Below are positions 57,001 through 64,000 of a stretch of 64,000 nt of DNA, one piece after another. Both the position numbers and the translations under genes were made by a program. Under the pieces are notes generated by a model. It made no database searches and was not told the origin of the DNA. It saw only the letters and a list, made by a program, of their open reading frames with translations. Every line of letters begins with the position of its first letter. Within the stretch, counting starts at the first letter, position 1. This DNA comes from Mytilus edulis (taxonomy: Eukaryota > Mollusca > Bivalvia > Mytilida > Mytilidae): positions 13,272,361-13,336,360 of the forward strand of contig NC_092353.1 in assembly GCF_963676685.1 (NCBI RefSeq), written 5' to 3'.

Positions 57001-58984
57001 TGATATCTGATATGTTCCATATATCGTAATAATAATACACTTCCCTTTTCACCACGAATGCGACCTACAGAATTTAACTATCTACCGGGTTGTAATAGCG
57101 TGAACAACACAACGGGTGGCACATATGGAGTAGGATATACTCACCCTTTCAGAACACATGAGATCTCCCAAATATTTGGTGGGGTTCGTGTTGCTTAGTC
57201 TTTAGTTTTCTATGCTGTTTTTTTGTGTACTATTACCTGTCTGTTTGTCTTTTTATTTTTTAGCAATTGCGTTGTCAGTTTATTTTTAAATATGAGTTAG
57301 AATGTTCCTCGTGTATGTTTCGACCATCTTTAACTGATCTTCAATGATGAACTAAACAGCTTACACGGTACACCGAAATATCAGGAACAACACTGTAGAG
57401 TCGTTAATCTTATGCATAAATTATTTTCAGTACAATACCTAACTTGTTGAAATAACAGGGAGAATATATGGTTTGAGACCTGGATTACACGGCTTCCATG
57501 TCCATGAACGAGGGACTTTCGGACGTGGTAAGTAAACGTATTAATAAATCACTTGTGAAAAAGTGGTATCTAAAAGATATTTCATAAGTAGTAAGGTTAT
57601 GTGTACTAAGCTTGTGTGTTCTATAAAAGTTTATTACGTTTCGATCTTTGTTTAATATATAAATCTCTGATTTCCGGGACATATATAAGTATTTGGTTTT
57701 GATAACAACTAACGAGCAATAAACATTTAATTTCACAACTAGTGCTTTGCAGTATCAAATATCCTTTTATTATAAAAAAAATAATTTTAATTTACGCAAT
57801 ATGAAATTAGTACCATGTATACGAATAAAATGTATAAACATTTTCTATGTATAGAGTAAACATATTTGATAAATTAATTCTTGTATGCTGCATATAAATA
57901 AATCTATCATTTATAGATTGCACTAATGCAGGACCGCATTTTAATCCATTTAACCAACATCATGCAGGACCAAGCGATGCACCGCGTCGCCATGTTGGAG
58001 ACCTTGGTAATATTTACGCAAACAACTGGGGAGTAGCAAATTTGGCTATTTACGACAATTTTATTAGAATGCGGGAAAGACGAGAGCTTTCAATCCTCGG
58101 CAGAGGTATTGTGGTAAGTTATCAACGATTCACTGTAGATATATAGGTGTAATTTATTAATCATAGGCTTTTGTCGTAATGTGCGATGAAACTTATTTTT
58201 GCATGAGGCATTTTTAATGATTTTAAAATAAAATCATCAATACAATTTTATATGTATTAATGTTAAAACAGAGATTAGATGTGGTACTCAACGGATAGGC
58301 CATATGACTCCGACACATGTTAATATTGATGTGTTAGATATTTGTTTTTCGTTTAATTCTTTTTACATAAATTAGGCCGTAAGTTTTGTCGTTTTGTGGA
58401 TAGTTTTCTCATTGGCAATTATACCACATCTTCGTTTTAATAATAACTCATTTAAAACCAAAGATGTTATATAAATGCATAAAAAATTGTTTAACCAAAA
58501 AGATGTTAATATTTGTTTTACAAAAATAAATGAAACAAATATTTGGTTTAGTTTGATTGACTGGAAAATAACCGACATTCTTCAACCTGTTAACATACGA
58601 TGACACACAATCTTATTGTGTAACACAAATGAAGAATTATGACTTTATACGTATATTTCAACATGTCCAAAGTTTCCTAATTTGTAAGTTGTTGTTCTTA
58701 TTCTCTACACATTTAACAAAATAACTGGTGTGAAATATAGACCTGCTTACAAATGACCATTGTGCTCATATTTGTGATACATGTATTTCTTAGCTTTCCC
58801 AAAAAGAATATATTGGTCAAGTAGTTTAAACAAGATTTAATAAAACACCCCTATGTTCTTGACTTTTCTTTAGGTTCACGCAGATCCGGATGATTTAGGA
58901 AGAGGAGGTAATGGCGAGAGTCTGGAAACAGGAAACGCTGGAGCTCGACTTGCTTGCTGTCAGATCATCCATACTGCTTTCTGA
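44797..58984 (+). CDS. Extracellular Cu/Zn superoxide dismutase gene, five exons, one in-frame TAA
   Basis: It converts superoxide to oxygen and hydrogen peroxide and is secreted. Exons 44797-44854, 49307-49392, 57431-57527, 57917-58113 and 58874-58984 have GT/AG borders, agree in phase and add to 182 codons plus stop. Copper ligands H71, H73, H88 and H148, zinc ligands H88, H96, H106 and D109, the channel arginine R171 and the disulphide pair C82 with C174 are all present. The signal peptide is about residues 1-19. Codon 52, in exon 3, is TAA, so the gene as read is either a very young pseudogene, a null allele, a sequence error, or uses the alternative exon 3 acceptor at 57458. Introns of 4.5, 8.0, 0.4 and 0.8 kb carry many repeats. 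Confidence 0.85.
45366..45941. mobile_element. 576-bp fold-back element in dismutase intron 1
   Basis: The left end CAGACCATATGAGTATTCGG and the reversed right end CAGGCCATATGAGAATTTGG are inverted repeats that run on through 'ACCGTACGCATAC'-type phrases. A perfect 24-bp palindrome centred on GTATAC sits at 45851-45874. No coding capacity and no clear target duplication. Confidence 0.75.
46421..46883. mobile_element. Inverted-repeat element with GGGGACGAAGTC ends
   Basis: AATGGGGACGAAGTC at the left is matched in reverse by GACTTCGTCCCCATATT at the right. The right end is itself a small palindrome (GGGGACTTCGTCCCC), and a 27-bp palindrome around CGGGAAATTTTCCCG lies at 46811-46837. A 67-codon frame inside is not considered real. 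Confidence 0.6.
47150..47485. repeat. Probable dispersed repeat with 'GGAGCATA' start
   Basis: 'TGCTCCCAAACAAAATTTGG' and 'AGCATAAAGT' form a small inverted repeat. The following 'TTTCGATCTGTCTATTCGTG' recalls a common bivalve repeat start. The 107-codon frame at 47162-47485 has no known domain and is not called a gene. Confidence 0.4.
47580..48240. repeat. Nested dispersed Mytilus repeats in dismutase intron 1
   Basis: Two copies of a family with 'CCATTTTCTACATTTGAAAA' (here near 47635) and 'ACCAAGTCAGGAATATGACA' lie at about 47585-47800 and 47855-48075, the second interrupted. A reversed copy of the short repeat also seen at 37.80 kb follows at about 48105-48235. An antisense copy of the first family is at about 45190-45300, and a diverged one is near 61150-61290. 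Confidence 0.65.
49307..49392 (+). CDS. Superoxide dismutase exon 2, first beta strands
   Basis: The acceptor is TTTGTCAACAG and the donor CAACAA|GTATGA. It encodes [18 protein letters not shown] and then TLRQQ, the first strands of the fold in bivalve extracellular dismutases. The exon takes two bases to complete the split codon and ends in phase 0. Confidence 0.8.
49912..49986 (+). pseudogene. Second, frame-incompatible exon 2-like copy
   Basis: Between CCTTAG and a donor GTAAGC, one frame reads [20 protein letters not shown], which resembles the first strands of extracellular superoxide dismutases and exon 2 of this gene. Its frame needs one base at the start and leaves two at the end, so it fits neither exon 1 nor exon 3. 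It may be a decaying duplicate exon, or an exon of a variant transcript whose partner exon I do not see. Confidence 0.5.
50510..51135. repeat. Dispersed repeats in dismutase intron 2
   Basis: A phrase about 'GATAATGAGACAACCATCAT' (50537) belongs to the mussel repeat seen near 2.57 kb. At 50968-51130, 'AGTAACAGTAATATACCGGT' and 'ATCGATTGAGAGAAAACAAA' are a copy of the short repeat at 37.80 kb. Confidence 0.6.
52651..52698 (+). ncRNA. Hammerhead ribozyme 7, core mutated
   Basis: CTGATGA is intact and stem II can form five pairs (GTCTT/AAGAC). The GAAA box reads AAAA, which changes the essential G12 to A. It is predicted to be inactive, so it should not cut the dismutase pre-mRNA. Confidence 0.8.
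53104..53151 (+). ncRNA. Hammerhead ribozyme 8, core mutated
   Basis: The first core box reads CTGATAA (G8 to A), and the second reads AAAA (G12 to A, shared with motif 7). Stem II and stem III are kept. It is predicted to be inactive. Confidence 0.8.
54021..54048. repeat. (TA)14 microsatellite
   Basis: An uninterrupted TA run in dismutase intron 2. Confidence 0.95.
54255..55085 (+). repeat. Dispersed bivalve repeat, near full length
   Basis: It begins near 'AGTAAGCTTTTCTCATCACT', passes a CGTCGTCGTC-rich stretch (54300-54325), 'CAAGATGGCCACCATGGC' and 'GTTATTATCCTGAATATT', and ends 'GGTGAGTGACACAGGCTCCT' with a short hairpin GGCTCC/GGAGCC. I recognise this family from memory as very abundant in bivalves. 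A second, partial internal unit begins near 54830. Confidence 0.7.
55090..56820. other. Dismutase intron 2, mostly featureless
   Basis: Frames up to 99 codons (55567-55866) have no recognisable domain. At about 56500-56610 there is a small palindrome (ACCTACCTTCGAGGTAGGT) and an inverted pair CTCGGGTTA/TAACCCGAG, which may be the remains of a small element. Confidence 0.35.
56826..57325 (+). repeat. Dispersed Mytilus repeat just upstream of dismutase exon 3
   Basis: Phrases such as 'ACCATTATGGAATAACCGTT', 'GATGATATCTGATATGTTCC', 'GGTGGGGTTCGTGTTGCTTA' and 'TTTAGTTTTCTATGCTGTTT' are hallmarks of a repeat that I recall as very common in mussel transcripts. A 40-codon frame (56831 on) is part of it and not an exon. 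A diverged copy of its 3' half is at about 59985-60175. Confidence 0.65.
57431..57527 (+). CDS. Superoxide dismutase exon 3, copper-binding HVH
   Basis: The acceptor TTATTTTCAG at 57430 continues exon 2 in phase 0. The frame then reads YNT, a stop (57440-57442) and [18 protein letters not shown] before HVHE. The residues after the stop match the family strand and copper site. A second acceptor, AATAACAG at 57458, would start after the stop and joins exon 1 in frame but not exon 2. The donor is GTG|GTAAGT. Confidence 0.8.
57917..58113 (+). CDS. Superoxide dismutase exon 4, zinc loop
   Basis: The acceptor is TTTATAG and the donor GTG|GTAAGT. It encodes [24 protein letters not shown] and LSILGRGIV, which hold the bridging histidine, the two other zinc histidines and the zinc aspartate. 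Confidence 0.92.
58874..58984 (+). CDS. Superoxide dismutase exon 5, C-terminus
   Basis: The acceptor is TTTCTTTAG. It encodes [13 protein letters not shown] and [11 protein letters not shown], with the last copper histidine, the aspartate that links the metal sites, the active-site arginine and the disulphide cysteine. Stop TGA is at 58982-58984. I see no strong AATAAA soon after it. Confidence 0.92.
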   Translation, partial: VHADPDDLGRGGNGESLETGNAGARLACCQIIHTAF

Positions 58985-59339
58985 GTATGTGTGCAATCAA
59001 AAAGTGATTAAATTTTGCTTATAACTCTTTTATCTTAATAATTTCTCGGTATGTCTCATATCGTCAGATCATATGTTTCTTACGTCATATGAATTCGTAC
59101 TATGCATACTTTTTAAATGGAATAGAAACATCACACTGCATTATAAATAGTTCGAAAACCTATAATACGATAATATCTGTCAATGCCAAGAAATGCTTTG
59201 AGATAAACAAAGACAACCAGACTTTCGAAATCAACATAAGTTGATAAGTTGACATTTGAATTGTAATCCTGTGTTCATGTTTTCGCCATTTCAGTCAGCA
59301 TGGTCGATGCTTCACTATATTGGTCACGCACTAAAATTC

Positions 59340-59475
59340 GGACAATTGTTTTTAAATACAGGCAACAGTATCATACCACTGTTTGAAATTCATAAATCGA
59401 TTGAGAGACAACAAATTCGGGTTTAAAACACATCACCTACAAGAGGAAAACAACGGAAATCAACAACACCAAAGC
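59340..59475 (+). repeat. Copy of the short repeat family of 37.80 kb
   Basis: 'ACAGGCAACAGTATCATACC' and 'ATCGATTGAGAGACAACAAA' place it in the same family as the insert at 37802-37923. Confidence 0.65.
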
Positions 59476-59984
59476 AACGTACATGGTCATACATAGAAAC
59501 GAACCTCTTGATTATAACAACTGCCAACTTTCCGACTTGGTTTATTTCGTTACATTGTAAATAGATATACAAAATGTACTAGCAGGGACGCTATTTGAAA
59601 ACATACGTAAAATGATGAATAAAATAGACAATCCGAAAAAGAACGAAAACGCTCTTCCTTTGGTTTTGAAAATTTAAAATAATGAAGGATCCCACTAATA
59701 CAATTAAGTCTGATTTGCATCTTGACTTACATCTATATATTGATAATAAGGGTCTTCGAGAACAAAAGAAATGAGTTCAGCCTGCCAGCAACATTCCAAC
59801 CACGCCTGTATATGGTGTATATATATCTTAGTTGATATGATTCCCAGAGCTTGAATTTTGAACTCAAAATAACCTTTAAAATATTTCAAAACCAAAAGCC
59901 CGTCGTCTTTTTCTCGCACCACACATATTGAGACGTATCCCTTAATTTTAACATGCATTTGCCACATATAGAACAAGATCTGCT

Positions 59985-60175
59985 TACGCTAAGATAAAGC
60001 ACCTGGCACATCAATCCTGGTTTTGATTTGATTTGCGTAGCTCAGTCTTTAGTTTTCCCTCTCGTCTATTGTAGACCGTTTCGTCGTTTTTCTTTTTTTG
60101 CTATGTCTTTGTCAGTTTATCTTCACGTTGTTAGTTTGAATATCCGTTTGACATCTTCGGCTTCTGTTTAAATGT
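59985..60175 (+). repeat. Diverged copy of the 56.83-kb repeat
   Basis: 'GATTTGCGTAGCTCAGTCTT', 'TAGTTTTCC' and 'GTCTTTGTCAGTTTATCTTC' follow the same order as the 3' half of the repeat at 56826-57325. Confidence 0.5.
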
Positions 60176-60587
60176 TTATGCTGAATCTATGAACTTGAAA
60201 CTATTGTATATTAGTGTTTCTATGTAATAGGCAAAACACTGACGTTGGAACAAAAAGTCAATTAATGGAAATATCGCCTGTAACGAGTTGTCTCACAATT
60301 TTGGTAAAAACTGCCAAGTGCTTAACATAGTAGACCGAAATGACAATTAGAGCTGTTTTAAAATTGTCAGATTTGTGACTCTGCTATGTTCAGTTTTACA
60401 TAAAAGTTGTATAAGAAAAAATCTTTAATTGTTAATTTATAATCCATTACTCACAAATCTCTTAAAATATATAACAGCTTTATTCGCATGTGAACTATAA
60501 TCCATTATACATCAGAAACATGTTGCATATAAGTTTATTTAGATTAATGTTATAACAGTATTTTATTTGTTTAGTCTATTCAGGTTA

Positions 60588-61068
60588 CTAACACCAGTGT
60601 CAATGACGACGTTAGTCTGGACGGTACTAGACCGTCTACACAGACGTTAGTCTGGACGGTACTAGACCGTCTACACATAACAAGTATAACAGTAACACCG
60701 TGTTTTTAATGATGACGTTAGTCTGGACGGTACTAGACCGTCTACACATAACAAGTATAACAGTAACACCGTGTTTTCAATGACGACGTTAGTCTGGACG
60801 GTACTAGACCGTCTACACATAACAAGTATAACAGTAACACCGTGTTTTCAATGACGACGTTAGTCTGGACGGTACTAGACCGTCTACACATAACAAGTAT
60901 AACAGTAACACCGTGTTTTCAATGACGACGTTAGTCTGGACGGTACTAGACCGTCTACACATAACAAGTATAACAGTAACACCGTGTTTTCAATGACGAC
61001 GTTAGTCTGGACGGTACTAGACCGTCTACACATAACAAGTATAACAGTAACACCGTGTTTTTAATACA
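60588..61068. repeat. 71-bp tandem array with an internal dyad
   Basis: Units beginning GACGTTAGTCTGG start at 60608, 60643, 60714, 60785, 60856, 60927 and 60998. The spacing is exactly 71 bp except for the first, short 35-bp unit. Each holds GACGGT-ACTAG-ACCGTC, a six-pair hairpin, and a tail with 'TAACAGTAACACCGTG'. Copies are nearly identical, so the array is young or homogenised. Confidence 0.95.
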
Positions 61069-61079
61069 ATTACGAGATT

Positions 61080-63215
61080 CTTCATTCTTCGTGATTGTTT
61101 TACTTGAAAAAAGAAACGAGTCTCAATTCAGTAAAACAAACACATAAAAAGTGTATAAATGACTGATCGGGAGAGGTTTAGGTATCTGTAACACCATTTG
61201 TATTCCACCATCTTCTACATATTTAGGAAATGACTGCACCATCTCGGGAATTTGAAATTGTTTTTCGTTCGTTTTATTTGTGATAGACTTGTCTAATAAT
61301 TTGTAACAAATGTAACAGGAGACGGTTTGACCTCAGTATTTCTCTATGTATAAAATATCTTTATTTTATTATCTGTGTGTTTTATTTGTTAAAGTCAGCT
61401 ATAATGTTAACTCAGCCTCTAAAGCTACAGGTATTTCTACATTGTAATGACGAGTTCCTTTTTATCGTGTGTATAAATCAACAATACCGTGAATACGTGT
61501 GTCTACTCTTCGAACCCACCTTTACCTATAAGTACGCCGACAAATCAATACTTGACATTGACCTCAATATCCCTAAGTTAACTACAAATTGAAACACCTG
61601 TAATCGGACAATTATATTAAAGCAAGCGTAATTGATGGCTCGGAAATAATTAATTCCCGAAACACAAGTCTACTTGATATTTCTGACTATAAATTGTATA
61701 AAACCGTCTGTTAACCTTATGTAACTAAGGGTTCGAACCACTGGACCCTGAGTCTCCTTGCCTGCAGAGATCGAGATAAGTAAGTTTATATAATTTAATA
61801 AGGTCTCTCAAAATATCAACAGATGTAAACAATATTGCAATAACAATACAAAGCATCAAAGTCACATAAAATATTACATTGTAAAATAATGTAAAAGCTC
61901 TTATCAAAAATGTAAAACGAATATTAAGTTTCGGCTTCTAAACAAATGGAATTTTACCGTAAATACCCTAAACTATTAAACTCTATCGTAATCTCATCAA
62001 ATATTAAATTCAAACCCCCAAAATATAAAAGATACTTTACTCAATTCTTACTAGAACACGCTATGGAATAAAACCGGACCAAATAAAGCAATAAAGAATC
62101 ACCCTGAGAAATAAAGCATATCGGTTTTATTCAAATCAAGTTGCAGTGTCTTATTCAGACATCGGGGTATAATACACCCGTAAGCCCTTAATAATAAAGA
62201 TAAACAACGGCGGTTTTATTCAAACCAAATGTCGATTATGTCTTATACAGACCTTGGCTTTATACGATCAAGCGACCGAATTAATAAAATATCTACTTTA
62301 TATACTAATTACAGGTAAAGAAATAACAACTTTAACCAACCGCGTACTTCGATACAAACTTGTATATAAAGGTGCACTCGAAAATATTTTATTCTAAACA
62401 ACTATTGATTACTACCGAGAAGAAAAGAAAAGCTTTTAATCATTTATCTTATGTAAAACACCGAGAATCCTTACTGATTAACCAATAGAAATCAACTACA
62501 CTTTTTAGTTTACCCTGGATACGAACATGTAAGCAAAATAATAACAATGAAAATGAATTGTAAATTGAAATAAGCCATCCTACATATAATTTTAAATATA
62601 TAAAAACCGATTCCGCTACACAAAAACAAAAATAAATTTTGTATCTCCTTTAATTTAGAGGATAAGATGGGATGCATTATTTGTGTTGTCTAGTACACAG
62701 TGTAGATACTATTCTGCACGCTATTCGGAAGTCGCGATTTTCGAAGCGATGATTTCCAACTGGCTAACAGGACGGTTTTGCCTACGGTAACTTTTCTCAT
62801 CATTTGTTTACTCCTATATCTACAAAGTGCTTTGAACATCTTCAAGGTATACATAGCATCATAAATATGAGTAACTGTAACAAAAACATGCGTTAGAATA
62901 TAAAATATACGTGTGTATCACATCAACTTGGTAGAAAAAAGTGAAATCGATGGACAATTTTGCTCTCGTAGTGCAAAGCAAATAATCTTTTATTGCAAAT
63001 ATTTGCATCAGTTTACAGTTAAATATATACTGTTTCAATATTCTTTTCGTATTTAAGTAGAATATTCGTATTTCCCATAAAAAATATGTTTTCCTTGAGG
63101 ATCCCAAAATAAATCACTGTACGATCAGTCTACAGCTGACTGTATTCTAGAAGCGATTTCAGATTTTTTTACTGTAAGACCAGTCGTGATTTTGAAGAAA
63201 AAACAACAGCAATTT
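61080..63215. other. No recognised gene
   Basis: Beyond the tandem array only short frames and a diverged repeat fragment (61150-61290) are seen. 'GGTTTTATTCAAA' followed about 20 bases on by 'GTCTTAT.CAGAC' occurs twice (near 62122 and 62212), a small local duplication. Confidence 0.4.
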
Positions 63216-63222
63216 GAAGGTA

Positions 63223-63531
63223 TATACCACAGGCGCTTGGGTCTATGATACAGATTTTTTTTTTATTTTTTTTTTATTGAAATATTCAATTTTCTATATT
63301 TATAATACATAGCTATCACTTATGTGCATGTCTCACCTAATTTCGAGTGATTTAAACGACCCAGTATACTGGGTCGTTTAAAGTGTCGTTTAAATCACTC
63401 GAAACTAGGTGAGACATGCACAGAAGTGATAGATATGTATTATAAATATAGAAAATTGAATATTTTAATAATAAAAAAAAAAAATAAAAAAAAACAATAT
63501 CTGTATCATAGACCCAAGCGCCTGTGGTATA
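63223..63531. mobile_element. Palindromic MITE of about 309 bp
   Basis: The left arm from TATACCACAGGCGCTTGGG is matched by the right arm ending CCCAAGCGCCTGTGGTATA, and the pairing continues for some 135 bases per arm with few mismatches. The loop (about 63361-63384) contains its own palindrome CCCAGTATACTGGG. It has no coding frame. A transcript would fold into a long hairpin. Confidence 0.9.
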
Positions 63532-64000
63532 CACGTGTATGTGTGATATTATGGACTATCCAGGGAACTATAACGTGTAATTACTTTCATCAGACAATAC
63601 AAATATATTTCTGATGAATTTTTTAGACGGCAAAATAATTGTATTTTTGTTCCATCAGTCTTATTTAAAATCAAATGCCTAAAAAGTATTACATGATTCG
63701 CTTGTGGACTTTGTAATAGTGTATCGTAACAGTTATCTGTTTAGCTATTACATTTTTTAAGATTATCTACACCGTCCGCCGTTGACCAATTGATGATAAC
63801 ATAAATCAAGCTTGTCTCTTTTAAAATAAGAAAAAAATGGATAAAGACAGCTTTGCGTAGGGGGATAATTCATGTGATATAATTTTGGTAAGTTTACAGA
63901 AATAGAAGGTCTATAATGCATTAATCGAGTAAAAATGGAGCAATTTCAGAAAACTTTAATGATTGGTTTAGGAGGTGTTGGAAATACCTGATGGATGAAC

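Overview
The window looks like nuclear DNA of a marine bivalve, most likely a mussel of the genus Mytilus. It is AT-rich and gene-poor, has introns with GT/AG borders, and is packed with repeat families that I recognise from memory as abundant in Mytilus sequence. It also carries single-exon Toll-like receptor (TLR) genes and a secreted Cu/Zn superoxide dismutase gene. Species and repeat-family names come from memory and were not searched.

Layout. 1-5.4 kb holds no gene I can support, only degenerate repeats. 5.4-33 kb is a TLR cluster, all on the minus strand, built from a duplicated segment that itself holds two TLR units. Copy A (about 5.4-20.2 kb) has a wrecked unit 1 (7.0-10.6 kb) and an open unit 2 (16.4-18.6 kb). 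Copy B (about 21.7-33.0 kb) has a wrecked unit 3 (22.7-24.5 kb) and an open unit 4 (28.4-30.6 kb). Comparing paralogous copies gives empty sites for three DNA-transposon-like insertions in copy A. A decayed reverse-transcriptase element and microsatellites lie between the two copies.

Between the two TLR units of each copy lies an array of roughly 350-360 bp repeats. Each repeat carries a type I hammerhead ribozyme motif on the plus strand: four in copy A and two in copy B. Two more lie in an intron of the superoxide dismutase gene, and a relic lies near 3.9 kb. This is the organisation of a retrozyme, a small non-autonomous retroelement spread through hammerhead-processed circular RNA. Three of the eight motifs keep an intact catalytic core.

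33-44 kb holds repeats and a decayed minus-strand gene related to kyphoscoliosis peptidase (two clean exons and a broken last exon). 44.8-59.0 kb is a plus-strand five-exon extracellular Cu/Zn superoxide dismutase gene. Its introns are full of repeats, and it is complete except for one in-frame TAA at codon 52. 59-64 kb holds only repeats, including a 71-bp tandem array with an internal dyad and a palindromic element of about 310 bp.

The genes do not form an operon or pathway. TLRs (recognition and signalling) and extracellular superoxide dismutase both have roles in bivalve immunity and stress, but their proximity here may be chance.
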